DNA of 64,000 bases from Actinoalloteichus_B caeruleus (GTDB lineage: Bacteria; Actinomycetota; Actinomycetes; Mycobacteriales; Pseudonocardiaceae), in assembly GCF_000718005.1 (NCBI RefSeq), contig NZ_JODV01000002.1; one strand, written 5' to 3'. This document shows positions 52,475 through 61,550 of the stretch, piece by piece. The position numbers and the translations under genes were made by a program. The notes under the pieces were generated by a model, which saw only the letters and a program-made list of their open reading frames with translations, was not told where the DNA came from and made no database searches. Numbering within the stretch: the first letter of the stretch is position 1; each line of letters begins with the position of its first letter.

Positions 52475-52987
52475 GTGGTGGGCGCGGGCGAGGACTCTCC
52501 TCCCAACTGGCCGGTGAACCACCGGTCGGGGTCCCTGCGCTGGGAGAAACTCGCCCAGAACGGTGGCTGGCTGGTGATGGGCGTCATCGTCCTGGTGGGC
52601 CTCCTCGGCGGCTGGGGAGGAGGGCTGCTGAGCGACGCGACCGCGCGGGACGTCGGCAGCGGCCTGGCCATCGAGTACGACCGCTTCAGCCGGGCGACGG
52701 GGCAGAACGACCTGCGGCTCCGGGTTCCGGTGCCGAACGGGGCCGAGACGGTCGCGGTGCTCGTGTCGGCCTCGTACCTGTCCGACAACCAGGTCGAGTC
52801 ATTGGATCCGGAGCCCTCGGAGGTCACGGCGTCCGAGGGGTCGGTCCGGTTCGACTTCCTCGTCGGGGAGGGAGCGGAGGTCGACGTCACCTTCGACCTC
52901 GTTCCGCAGGGGGCGGGCGCCCGGTCCGGATGGGTGAGCGTCCCGGGTGGGGACCGCGTCGAGTTCTGGCAGTTCGTCTACCCGTGA
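52475..52987 (+). CDS. Membrane-anchored hypothetical protein
   Basis: 170 residues. A polar N-terminus (about 28 residues) precedes one membrane segment (GWLVMGVIVLVGLLGGWGG), then an extracytoplasmic domain of about 115 residues, mostly predicted beta strands (LRLRVPVPNGAETVAVLV, VDVTFDLVPQ). I do not recognise the domain. The GTG at 52475 has GGGGAGG upstream. It precedes the DUF421 gene by 33 bases and is probably co-transcribed. The gap of about 195 bases from the PKS genes makes membership of that operon uncertain. Confidence 0.68.
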   Translation: MVGAGEDSPPNWPVNHRSGSLRWEKLAQNGGWLVMGVIVLVGLLGGWGGGLLSDATARDVGSGLAIEYDRFSRATGQNDLRLRVPVPNGAETVAVLVSASYLSDNQVESLDPEPSEVTASEGSVRFDFLVGEGAEVDVTFDLVPQGAGARSGWVSVPGGDRVEFWQFVYP

Positions 52988-53020
52988 GCCCCTGGTCGGG
53001 CACATCCGGAGGAGGGAACC

Positions 53021-53503
53021 GTGCACTCAGTCCTCGCCACCACCGCCGTGTACCTCGGCATCCTGGTGTTGCTCCGCCTCACCGGCAAGCGCACCCTGGC
53101 CCAGGTCAGCACCCTCGACCTGATCCTGCTGCTCATCATCAGCGAGGCGACCCAGCAGGCGCTCATCGGGGATGACTTCTCGATCACGACCGCCCTGCTG
53201 GTGATCACGACGTTGATGTTCGTCGACCGCACGGCCGACTACCTGCGGTGGCGGTTCCGGGCGGTGGACCGCGTGCTCCAGGGGGCTCCCCTCGTCCTGG
53301 TCGACCACGGGAAGCCCGTCGACAGGCACCTGGCAGCCCAGCACATCACCGTCGACGACATCCTCACGGCGGCGCGGGAACGCCAGGGCGTGCACGGCCT
53401 GCACCAGATCCGGTACGCGGTGCTGGAGACCTCCGGTGCCATCAGCATCATCCCGACACCCGAGGCGGCCAGCGGGCCGGCGGGGCGTGGGCGCTGCGAC
53501 TGA
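53021..53503 (+). CDS. DUF421/YetF-like membrane protein
   Basis: 160 residues. Three hydrophobic segments in the first 80 residues with LLRLTGKRTLAQVSTLDLILLLIISE are diagnostic of DUF421 (YetF/YcaP) proteins. A short cytoplasmic YetF domain follows (LVLVDHGKPVDRHLAAQHITVDDI, AVLETSGAISII). Function is unknown; relatives are membrane proteins sometimes linked to envelope stress. GGAGGAGGG lies just before the GTG. Confidence 0.85.
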   Translation: MHSVLATTAVYLGILVLLRLTGKRTLAQVSTLDLILLLIISEATQQALIGDDFSITTALLVITTLMFVDRTADYLRWRFRAVDRVLQGAPLVLVDHGKPVDRHLAAQHITVDDILTAARERQGVHGLHQIRYAVLETSGAISIIPTPEAASGPAGRGRCD

Positions 53504-53646
53504 CGGGCTCCGGCACCGGACTGTGCCCGTCGTGCCTGGTCGCGCGCTGGGTAGGCGCTGGGTAGGGGGGTGCGTTCCTCGGGGTTTCCGGGGTGCGCTA
53601 AGGTATTCACCAGTCGGGCACCGAGTCCGACGACAACAGAAGACGG

Positions 53647-53719
<73 letters not shown>

Positions 53720-53724
53720 CAGTA

Positions 53725-53750
53725 CCCCAGGTCGCGGCCTGGGGTTTTTT
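53725..53750 (+). terminator. Rho-independent terminator of tRNA-Asn
   Basis: Stem CCCCAGG (53725-53731) and CCTGGGG (53738-53744) with a six-base loop, followed immediately by six Ts. This is a canonical intrinsic terminator, five bases after the tRNA. Confidence 0.92.
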
Positions 53751-53835
53751 CGTGTGGGATCGCTGTGGGGAGTCCGGGGTCGGGGTGGAACACGCTCGAC
53801 GCTCCACGCCCGGTCGCGCTCCCCGCGGGGAGGCC

Positions 53836-54200
53836 CGCGCTCCCAGCGGTGGTCCTGCCCGGAGGGTGGGTCGTAGGACTCCGACCAGTAGTCGGTGACG
53901 TGGTGGATCAGGCCGGCCTCGGACAACCTCGAGCCAGATGCGGGCGTCCATCCTTCGCCCCCATGCGCACGCCCGCCATACGGCGACGGGTGGCTGTGCC
54001 CCGCGACGATGCGGCGCGTCCGCGGGTGCCAGTCGCCGGTGCGGTCCCGCCGAACTGGCGGAACGCGGGCTCCTCCCGGGTCCGTTCGCGCATCCGAGGC
54101 ATCCCGTGGACGCCGTCCTCGGCGAGCAGGTCGACGCTCCACGCCCGGTCCCGTCCTTCGATGCTGTCCACGGAGGCGGTCGCGGTGTACCGGGATCTCT
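53836..54200 (-). pseudogene. Frameshifted SnoaL/NTF2-like gene
   Basis: Read on the minus strand, parts of one SnoaL-like protein appear in different frames: YTATASVDSIEGRDRAW with VDLLAEDGVHGMPRMRER and EEPAFRQF (about 54195-54045), then TGDWHPRTRRIVAG in a second frame, VAVWRACAWGRRMDARIWLEV in a third, and GLIHHVTDYWSESYDPPSG (ending near 53840) back in the second. The order and spacing match an intact nuclear-transport-factor-2-like protein (DLLAED, MP..RER, DWH.R..RIVA, GLI..VTDYW.E.Y.PP). At least three frame changes make it a decayed gene. Boundaries are approximate. Confidence 0.72.
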
Positions 54201-54387
54201 CCGTCCGGTCCTTCCCGCGCGGGGCTGGCGCCCCGGTGCCGACAGGAGGTGCCGGTCCGGGGCAGCGGTCCCTGGGCCGGCCGCCGCGGCCTCCAGGTCC
54301 TGGCTCCCACCAGCCCCGGGTGCCCTCCGGTCGGGTGGGGGCTCGGTGTTGGTCGAACCCCGGCGGGCGCGGACTACCGTCGGCGCC

Positions 54388-54972
54388 ATGAGCGAGCAGT
54401 CCTTCTCGGTGCATCCCGGGCCGTTGCGGGCGGACGCGGCCCGCAACCGCGACCGGATCCTGGATGCCGCGCGCGAGCTGGTCCGGGAGGGGGATGGCGG
54501 TCTTCCGCTCAACGTCGTCGCCAGGCGGGCCGGGGTTGGGGTGGGGACCGTCTACCGGCACTTCCCCACCAGCGGGGCGCTGCTGGAGTCGCTGGTGGCG
54601 GGGTCGCTGGACGCGCTGGTGGAGTCGGCGCGGGCGGCGGTGTCCATGGCCGACCCGGCGGCGGCGCTGGTGGCGTTCCTCGAGGGCGTGCTGCGCGGGC
54701 AGTTGGCCGACGAGGGGCTCCGGTTGGTGTTGACCCGTCCCGCGTTCGCCTGCGTGGAGACCGGGGAGCGGGTGCGGGAGCTGTTGGCGGCGCTGGCGGC
54801 GCTGTTGGAGCGGGCGATCCGGGCTGGCGTGGTGCGGCCGGAGATCACTCCCGACGACGTGCGCCGTCTGCTGATCGGTACGCAGGAGGCGGTACGCGCG
54901 GGCACCGAGGTCGACGACCGCGCCGGGCTGTACCTGGGCATCCTGGTCGCGGGACTACGACCCGAGAACTGA
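54388..54972 (+). CDS. TetR family transcriptional regulator
   Basis: 194 residues. The N-terminal helix-turn-helix is ADAARNRDRILDAARELV with VARRAGVGVGTVYRHFPTS, the TetR signature. The C-terminal ligand-binding part is Ala/Leu-rich with no identifiable ligand. It lies 79 bases upstream of an SDR gene on the same strand, with a palindrome in between that would suit binding by this protein (inference). The ATG at 54388 is set by MSEQSF and the family N-terminus. Confidence 0.9.
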   Translation: MSEQSFSVHPGPLRADAARNRDRILDAARELVREGDGGLPLNVVARRAGVGVGTVYRHFPTSGALLESLVAGSLDALVESARAAVSMADPAAALVAFLEGVLRGQLADEGLRLVLTRPAFACVETGERVRELLAALAALLERAIRAGVVRPEITPDDVRRLLIGTQEAVRAGTEVDDRAGLYLGILVAGLRPEN

Positions 54973-54988
54973 TGGGGTCATCCGAATA

Positions 54989-55000
54989 GATAGACCTATC
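54989..55000. promoter_or_regulatory. Palindrome between tetR and the SDR gene
   Basis: GATAG-AC-CTATC has perfect arms in an AT-rich patch (54981-55010). TAGCGT at about 55012-55017 could be the -10 of the SDR promoter. Operator role is inferred from symmetry and the adjacent TetR gene. Confidence 0.5.
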
Positions 55001-55051
55001 CGTTTGTGCGGTAGCGTGGGAACGTGACGTCCCTCTACCCGAGGAGAACCC

Positions 55052-55993
55052 ATGCTTCCCTCGTCCCCGCGCCGGAGCCCCCAGGACATCCCGAACCTGC
55101 GTGGTCGCACCGCCGTCGTGACCGGAGCCACCAGCGGACTTGGCCATGTCATGGCCCGGGTGCTCGCCGAGCGCGGAGCCCACGTGGTCCTCGCCGTCCG
55201 GGACCTCGCCCGGGGGCGAGCGGCGAGCGCGGAACTGGTGGGTGACACCGAGGCGAGGCAGCTCGACCTCGGTGACCTCGCCTCGGTGCGTTCCTTCGCC
55301 GCCGCTCTGGCCGCCGACCACCACCGGGTGGACCTGCTCGTCAACAACGCGGGAGTCGGCTTCGCCGGTGCGCCGCCCACGGTCGAGGGTTTCGAGGGGG
55401 CGCTGGGGGTGAACCACCTCGGCCACTTCGTGCTCACCGGGCTGCTGATGCCGGTGCTGGAGCGGGGGAGCGGGTCGAGGGTGCTCACGGTGGCCTCCGA
55501 CTTCGCCCGGTACGGCCGGCTCGACCCGGACCGGCTGGACACCCACCTCTCCCCAGCCCGCGCCTACGCGCGCTCCAAACTGGCCAACGTCCTCTTCGGC
55601 GCCGAACTCGACCGGTTGCTGCGTGACGGCGGCTCCCGGGTGCGCAGCGTGCTGGCCCATCCGGGGATGACCCGCACTCCCATCCACGGCCGGGTGACCT
55701 CGGTGGTGGCGCGACTGGCGTTCGCCACGCCCGCCCAGCTGTTCGGCAGGAGCGTGGAGGAGGGTGCGCGGCCCCTGCTCCACGCGGCGGTGGGGCCGGA
55801 GCCCGAACCCGACGTCATGACGGGCCCCGGAGCGGGCCGGCGACCGCCCTCCGCGACACCCCTCACCGGTCGTCTCGCGGACAGCGAGCTGGCGGCGCGG
55901 CTGTGGGCGGCCTCGGAACATCTCACCGGCGTCAGCTACCCGAGGGCCGTCGCCGCGCCGGACGGGGGCGCCGGGCGGCGGGACGACCGGTGA
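55052..55993 (+). CDS. SDR family oxidoreductase
   Basis: 313 residues of the classical SDR type: VVTGATSGLGHVMA binds NAD(P)H, LVNNAGVG follows, and the catalytic pair lies in the YARSK segment (YxxxK) of AYARSKLANVLF. LAHPGMTRT is the usual post-catalytic loop. The closest pattern is the retinol-dehydrogenase/protochlorophyllide-reductase-like subgroup. Substrate unknown. GAGGAGAACCC precedes the ATG. Likely controlled by the upstream TetR protein. Confidence 0.88.
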   Translation: MLPSSPRRSPQDIPNLRGRTAVVTGATSGLGHVMARVLAERGAHVVLAVRDLARGRAASAELVGDTEARQLDLGDLASVRSFAAALAADHHRVDLLVNNAGVGFAGAPPTVEGFEGALGVNHLGHFVLTGLLMPVLERGSGSRVLTVASDFARYGRLDPDRLDTHLSPARAYARSKLANVLFGAELDRLLRDGGSRVRSVLAHPGMTRTPIHGRVTSVVARLAFATPAQLFGRSVEEGARPLLHAAVGPEPEPDVMTGPGAGRRPPSATPLTGRLADSELAARLWAASEHLTGVSYPRAVAAPDGGAGRRDDR

Positions 55994-56500
55994 GGGCGGG
56001 GGCCGGCGGTACGGCGCACCCCGGTCGCGGGTGCCGCCGTTCCAGTTCCGCTCGTCGGAACGAGGGCTTCCCGACCCCGGTGGCGGCCGCCGGTCCGTTG
56101 TCGTCGAGGTTGGTGAATCACCGACCCGGGGATTCGGGATCCGCTGCTCCCTGGTGACCGTTCGCGTTGGCCGCTCCGTCGGTAACGAGGTGAACAGCCG
56201 TCGTTCGGGTGAAAGAATGTCGTTGAGTTCACTATCGGTCGTCCATTTCGGCCTGGATTTCGCCGTTCCGGTCCGGCGTTCCTGGCGGTCGCCCTCACAT
56301 GGGCGTACGCGCCGGGCAGGTCAACGAACTTAAACAGTTTATGTGGCGGAAACAATTCATTCTCGTCGGCGGCGACGAATTCGCTCCGTTGGGCTGAATG
56401 GCTTCTTGTGGCGTCGTCGGATTCGTCGGTTAGCTCGAAGGGACCACAGGCCCGGCTCCGAATTCCCGAAGCCGGGCGCCGTCCTGTTCGAGGAGGGTTG
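55994..56500 (+). other. Promoter region of the subtilase gene
   Basis: 507 bases, no gene seen. The part from 56200 to 56400 is AT-richer and contains the palindrome TAAACAGTTTA (56331-56341) and other T/A stretches suitable for a promoter. GAGGAGGG ends four bases before the subtilase start. Confidence 0.5.
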
Positions 56501-59500
56501 GTGTCCCACAGACGTAGTCCCGCCAGCCGGGAACGCAACTCCGTCAGAACGTCCCGAGGCCGAGCCGGTACCGCCGTCACGGCGTTGACCGCGATCACGG
56601 CAGCGCTCGTCGTGCCCCCGGCCGTCTCGGCCCAGGATGACGCCGCCGGCGACGTCCTCTCCGTCGATTCCGCCGTCACCCGTGCCCTGGATGCCAAGGG
56701 CAGCTCCGACGTCTGGCTCGTCCTGGAGGACCGGGCCGACCTCAGCGTCGCCGCCGAGACCACCGGCTGGGTGGAACGGGGCGAGGCGGTCGTGTCGACC
56801 CTGCGCGACCACGCGGCCCGAACCCAGAAGCAGGTGATCGGGCATCTGACCGAGGCCGATGCCGAGTTCAGCTCCTTCTGGATCTCCAACCGCGTCCTGG
56901 TCCGCGACGCCACCCGGGAGTTGCTGACCGGGCTCGACCGGTCCTCCGGTGTCTCACGGGTCACCCTGCCCGTCACCCTCGACGCGCCGGAACCGGTGGA
57001 GGAACGGCCAGCCCGGGTCTCGGTGGACGCCCTGGAGTGGGGGGTCGCCGAGATCAACGCCGACGCCGTGTGGAGCGACTACGGCGTCCGGGGTGAGGGC
57101 ATCACCGTCGGCAGCATCGACACCGGGGCCCAGTACGACCACCCCGCCCTCGTGGACAGCTACCGGGGCAACCTGGGATCCGGCTTCGACCACGACCACA
57201 ACTGGTTCGACCCGGCCTCGGTCTGCGGCAGCCCTTCCCCCGCCCCCTGCGACAACAACAGCCACGGCACCCACGTCACCGGCACCATGACCGGCGACGA
57301 CGGTGGGGACAACCAGATCGGCGTCGCGCCCGGTGCCCAGTGGATCGCGGCGAAGGGCTGCGAGGCCAACGGGTGCACCGACGCCTCGCTGTTGGCCTCC
57401 GGGCAGTGGATGCTCGCCCCCACCGACCTGGCCGGTGAGAACCCGCGTGCCGACCTGCGCCCCCACGTGGTGAACAACTCCTGGGGCGCCTCCAACGGGC
57501 CGATCATCGACCCCTGGTACGACGACGTGGTCGCCGCCTGGAACGCCTCCGGAATCTTCGGGCTGTTCTCCAACGGCAACTCCGGGCCCAGCTGCGACAC
57601 GGCCGGGTCGCCAGCCGACTCCCGGTACTCCTACGGCGTCGGCGCCTACGGGTCCACCGGGTCGATCGCCAGCTTCTCCAGCCGGGGACCCGGGTTCGAC
57701 GGTGAGATCCGACCGCACATCTCCGCCCCCGGCGTGAGCGTCCGGTCGGCCACCCCCAACAGCTCCTACGGGCTCAAGAGCGGCACCTCGATGGCCGCGC
57801 CGCACGTCGCCGGTGCCGTCGCGCTGCTGTGGTCCTCGGCGCCCAGCCTCGTCGGGGACGTCGAGTCCACCCGGGACCTGCTCAACGGCAGCGCCATCGC
57901 GGTGGACGACACCAGCTGCGGTGGGACTCCGGAGAACAACAACGTCTGGGGCCACGGCAAGCTCGACGTGCTCGCGGCGGTCGGCGCGGCGCCCCGCGGC
58001 GACACCGGGGTCCTCGCCGGCAGCGTCACCAACTCCGCCACCGGGGACCCGGTGGCCGGGGCCCGCGTCTCGCTGGCCGGCCCGCTGGAGCGCGCCACCT
58101 CCGCCGACGCGGAGGGCCGGTTCTCCGCGACGGTGTCGGTCGGGGAGTACGAGGTCACCGTGTCGGCCTTCGGCTACGGCGAGTCCACCAGCACCGCCAC
58201 GGTCTCGCTCGACGAGACCACGTCCCTGGAGTTCGAACTCGACCCCGTGCCGACGCGGTCGCTGGTGGGTGAGGTGACCGACGCCAGGGGCGCACCGCTG
58301 CCCGGTGCGACGGTCGTGTTCGACGACCACGTCCTGCCCGCCGTCACCACCGACGACGAGGGCGGTTACGCCTTCGACGCGGTGCCCGAGGGCAGCTACG
58401 CCCTCACCGCGGCCGGCTCCGCCTGCGTCGAACCGGTGACCCGCGAGACCGTCGTCTCCGGTTTCACCAGGGTGCTGAACTTCCGGCTGCCCGACGTCAC
58501 CGACGAGTACGGGCACTCCTGCCGGGTCGGCCAGGGCGACTACACCGAGGGCGAGACCAGGTTGGCGCTGACCGGCGACGACCGTTCGGAGACCGTCGAC
58601 CTGCCCTTCGACTTCGACTTCTACGGCGAGACCTACGGCAGCGCGGCCGTCTCCACCAACGGCTTCCTCGCCTTCGAGGGCCCGGCGACGGCGTTCCTGA
58701 ACGGGGCGCTGCCCAGCGCCTCGGCGCCGAACGCCGCCGTCTACCCGTTCTGGGACGACCTGAATGCCGACGCGAACTCCGGCATCTACACCCGGACGGC
58801 CGGGGAGGCCCCGAACAGGACCTTCCTCGTGGAGTGGCGCGAACTCACGTTCTTCGGCAGCGGCTCCCGGCGGGTGGACTTCGGGGTGACGCTCCACGAG
58901 GGCGGTGACATCGTCTTCGACTACCGCGACCTGGGCGAGGACGACGCCATCGAGCGGGGCGCCTCCGCGACGGTCGGCATCGAGAACGCCTCGGGGACCG
59001 TCGCCCTCCAGTTCTCCCACAACGCGGCCAGCCTGCGGTCAGGCAGCTCGATCACCTTCAGCCTGCCCGACAGCGGGTTCGTGACCGGTGCCGTCGTCGA
59101 CGGCAACGACGGCGCGCCGGTGGCCGGGGCGCTGGTCGAGTTCCTCCAGCGCGGTGAGGTCGTGTCGACCACGCGCACCGGGGACGACGGCACGTACCGC
59201 AGGCAGCTGCCCCTCGGCTACTACACGGTGGCGGTCAGCAAGGAGAACTACGTCGCGACCACCGGCACCGCCTACGTGGGCGAGTCCGGGGAACGGGTCA
59301 GCCACGACGCGACGCTGCGCACCAGCCGGGGCGCCACCAGCGTCGACCGGCTGGAGTGGCTGCTGCCCGGGGACACCACCCGGGAGGCCGAGATCACCGT
59401 GACCAACGTCGGCACCGAGCTGCTGACCTGGGAACTCACGCCCGACCCCGAGGCGGGCCCCGCCTCCAGGGCCATCGGGGTGCCCTGGCTGTCCCACGAG

Positions 59501-60154
59501 CTCACCAGTGGACAGCTGCGGCCCGGCCGGGCGGTCACCCTCGGGTTGGAGGTCGACACCGGCGGGCTCGCCCCTGGTGTCCACGAGGGGGTGGTGGCCT
59601 TCCGGACCAACGGTGGCCGGCAGGCGGTGCTGCGGGTGCCGGTGCGGCTCGTCGTGTCCGCGCACTGGCAGGCGGTGAACCCCGCCGGTGCCGCGCACAC
59701 CGACTCGACCGGCATCGAGTGGGTCGCCGACCAGGCGTACCAGACGGGTTCCTTCGGGTATCTCGGTGACGACGTCACGACCGCCGAGGTCGACGAGTCG
59801 GTCGACATCCGGGACACCCGGGAGGACGCGGTCTACCGGAGTCAACTCGTGGGGCTGGAGGGCTACCGCTTCGACGCGCTGCCGGCCGGGACCTACGAAC
59901 TGACGCTCGGTTTCGCCGAACTCGACCGGTCCCCCCGCCTCGACTGGCGTCGTTTCGACGTCCAGCTCAACGGGCGGTACGTGCTCGTCGGCCACGACAT
60001 CGCCGAAGCGGTCGGGGGACTGCGTGCCGACGAGCACACCACCACGGTCACCGTGGAGGAGGGCGGGTCGGTGGACCTGCGTTTCCTCGCCCGGCGGGGT
60101 TACGAGCCGCCGGTGCTCAACGCCGTCCAGCTGGTGCACCGACCTGACCTGTGA
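56501..60154 (+). CDS. Secreted subtilase (S8) with Ig-like and malectin-like C-terminal domains
   Basis: 1217 residues. A basic, hydrophobic N-terminus (about residues 1-45, ending VPPAVSAQD) is a signal peptide, followed by a propeptide to about residue 170. The S8 triad is D207 (SIDTG), H255 (NNSHGTHVTGT) and S430 (GTSMAAPHVAGA). After the catalytic domain come two carboxypeptidase-regulatory-like repeats (GDPVAGARVSL, GAPLPGATVVF), a beta-rich domain (FDFDFYGETYGS... FWDDLNADANSGIY), a third such repeat (GAPVAGALVEF), an Ig-like region, and a malectin-like end (YRSQLVGLEGYRFDALPAGTYEL). No anchor motif is present, so the protein is probably secreted. GTG 56501 is set by GAGGAGGG upstream. 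Confidence 0.92.
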   Translation: MSHRRSPASRERNSVRTSRGRAGTAVTALTAITAALVVPPAVSAQDDAAGDVLSVDSAVTRALDAKGSSDVWLVLEDRADLSVAAETTGWVERGEAVVSTLRDHAARTQKQVIGHLTEADAEFSSFWISNRVLVRDATRELLTGLDRSSGVSRVTLPVTLDAPEPVEERPARVSVDALEWGVAEINADAVWSDYGVRGEGITVGSIDTGAQYDHPALVDSYRGNLGSGFDHDHNWFDPASVCGSPSPAPCDNNSHGTHVTGTMTGDDGGDNQIGVAPGAQWIAAKGCEANGCTDASLLASGQWMLAPTDLAGENPRADLRPHVVNNSWGASNGPIIDPWYDDVVAAWNASGIFGLFSNGNSGPSCDTAGSPADSRYSYGVGAYGSTGSIASFSSRGPGFDGEIRPHISAPGVSVRSATPNSSYGLKSGTSMAAPHVAGAVALLWSSAPSLVGDVESTRDLLNGSAIAVDDTSCGGTPENNNVWGHGKLDVLAAVGAAPRGDTGVLAGSVTNSATGDPVAGARVSLAGPLERATSADAEGRFSATVSVGEYEVTVSAFGYGESTSTATVSLDETTSLEFELDPVPTRSLVGEVTDARGAPLPGATVVFDDHVLPAVTTDDEGGYAFDAVPEGSYALTAAGSACVEPVTRETVVSGFTRVLNFRLPDVTDEYGHSCRVGQGDYTEGETRLALTGDDRSETVDLPFDFDFYGETYGSAAVSTNGFLAFEGPATAFLNGALPSASAPNAAVYPFWDDLNADANSGIYTRTAGEAPNRTFLVEWRELTFFGSGSRRVDFGVTLHEGGDIVFDYRDLGEDDAIERGASATVGIENASGTVALQFSHNAASLRSGSSITFSLPDSGFVTGAVVDGNDGAPVAGALVEFLQRGEVVSTTRTGDDGTYRRQLPLGYYTVAVSKENYVATTGTAYVGESGERVSHDATLRTSRGATSVDRLEWLLPGDTTREAEITVTNVGTELLTWELTPDPEAGPASRAIGVPWLSHELTSGQLRPGRAVTLGLEVDTGGLAPGVHEGVVAFRTNGGRQAVLRVPVRLVVSAHWQAVNPAGAAHTDSTGIEWVADQAYQTGSFGYLGDDVTTAEVDESVDIRDTREDAVYRSQLVGLEGYRFDALPAGTYELTLGFAELDRSPRLDWRRFDVQLNGRYVLVGHDIAEAVGGLRADEHTTTVTVEEGGSVDLRFLARRGYEPPVLNAVQLVHRPDL

Positions 60155-60515
60155 GCCGGTGGAGGTGACGTCGTCCGAGTCCCGGACGGCGGGGTGCGGG
60201 GGCGTCGGGGGAGACCCGGCGCCCCCTCCTCGCGTACCGCTCCCCGTCGTGGGTGAGTCCCGCCGTGCTCGGCCGAGGGCGACGGGGGCGACGGGGACGG
60301 CGTTCCTGGTGCGCGGGTCCGGTGCCGAGGCCCGTTCGGCCCCGTTCGGCCCGTTCGGCCCGTCCCTCCCGCCGTCCTGAGGGGGCGGGTACCGAGGACC
60401 AACCCACCGCTGCCCGGGGCCGGGGCGGCACACCAGCGGACCACGATGGACACCGGCACGACTCCACCGCCGGCTGCCGCCTCCCCGCACCGCGAGGGCG
60501 AGGTGGCATGTCGGA
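60155..60515 (+). other. Intergenic region between convergent genes, with a short tandem repeat
   Basis: 361 bases. The stretch 60331-60361 holds three near-consecutive copies of CCGTTCGGCC. No gene or clear hairpin terminator was identified. Confidence 0.5.
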
Positions 60516-61550
60516 TCAGGCGACGTTCTCCTCCGCGGCCCGCGCCGCGCGTTCCCGCACCCGCGCTCGCTGCGGTTCGACCGTGTACTTCGGATCGCGC
60601 GCCGACTCCATCCCGGCGTGGAACACGCCGAACCGGGTGCAGGCCGATCCGACGAGCAGCGCGGCGCCGCACACGCCCGCCGCCACCCGGCTCCGGCGGC
60701 CGAGGAGCGCGCCGCCGACCGCACCGGCCACGGTCAACGCCTTCGCCGCCTTCATCAACCGGCCGCCCCACCCCGTGCGGTAGGGCTCGGCGACCATGCC
60801 CATCCGCCGTTCCATGCGCGCGGTGGCGGCGAGCTCGCCCGCCGCCGCGAGGACCGCCGCGCGGCGGGCCGGTCCGGTCTGGGCGGTCGGCGCGGCGATC
60901 ATCGACGCACCCGAGGCGGCCAGCGCGGCCGAGGAGACGAAGACGAACGGGAGTTCGCGGTGGCCCTCATGCCAGGCGGGGACGGCGGTGTCGGCGGCCA
61001 GCGCGGCCGTGTAGGCGGCCACCAGCGGTCCCAGCACGGCCGCCGTCGCCGTCGCGGTCGCCCCGATCCTGGGGAACCAGCCGGTGAGGTCAGTGATCGC
61101 GGCCGCTCCGGCCGCCGGACCGTAGGCGGCCAGCAGCCAGGAGCCGACGCTCATCGGGGAGGTGATCTTGAAGACGCGGAGCATGTTCAGGAAGCGGGCG
61201 GGGCGCCCCAGGTCGTGCACCAGGGCCACGACCGACCCGGACACCGCGCCGAGCGCCACGAGCTTGGCCGGCCTGGCCAGACCGGGCCGGTTCGTCCAGT
61301 GCCCGCCGGCGGCGAGGATTGACGACCCCCCTGCCAGGCCGCCGAGGAAGAAGTACCCGGCGATGTCGGTGGCCGCCCAGCGGGGCGGGTTCAGCACGGG
61401 CAGCCCGTAGTAGGAGTCCGGGCTGTACTCGGGAGCCGCGGTCCGCTGCCCCCGGGGCCGCCACCGCTGTTCCCCGGTGCCCCCGACGCGGGCCTCCCGC
61501 CCGGGGTGCGCCCCCCTGATGCCGTCCCTGGTGACGTCCGACGTGCTCAT
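60516..61550 (-). CDS. NrfD/PsrC-like membrane subunit of the formate dehydrogenase-type complex
   Basis: 344 residues with about eight hydrophobic segments. WAATDIAGYFFLGGLAGGS and LVALVHDLGRPARFLNMLRVF are NrfD/PsrC (polysulfide-reductase-type) signatures; such proteins pass electrons between iron-sulfur subunits and the quinone pool. The start overlaps the stop of the 4Fe-4S subunit gene (ATGA), so it is translated with it. It is the last gene of the minus-strand operon, convergent with the subtilase gene. Confidence 0.88.
   Translation of the reverse strand: MSTSDVTRDGIRGAHPGREARVGGTGEQRWRPRGQRTAAPEYSPDSYYGLPVLNPPRWAATDIAGYFFLGGLAGGSSILAAGGHWTNRPGLARPAKLVALGAVSGSVVALVHDLGRPARFLNMLRVFKITSPMSVGSWLLAAYGPAAGAAAITDLTGWFPRIGATATATAAVLGPLVAAYTAALAADTAVPAWHEGHRELPFVFVSSAALAASGASMIAAPTAQTGPARRAAVLAAAGELAATARMERRMGMVAEPYRTGWGGRLMKAAKALTVAGAVGGALLGRRSRVAAGVCGAALLVGSACTRFGVFHAGMESARDPKYTVEPQRARVRERAARAAEENVA

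Noticed and set aside
60331..60361. CRISPR-like short repeats
   Set aside because: Three adjacent copies of a ten-base motif without spacers; a simple tandem repeat only.
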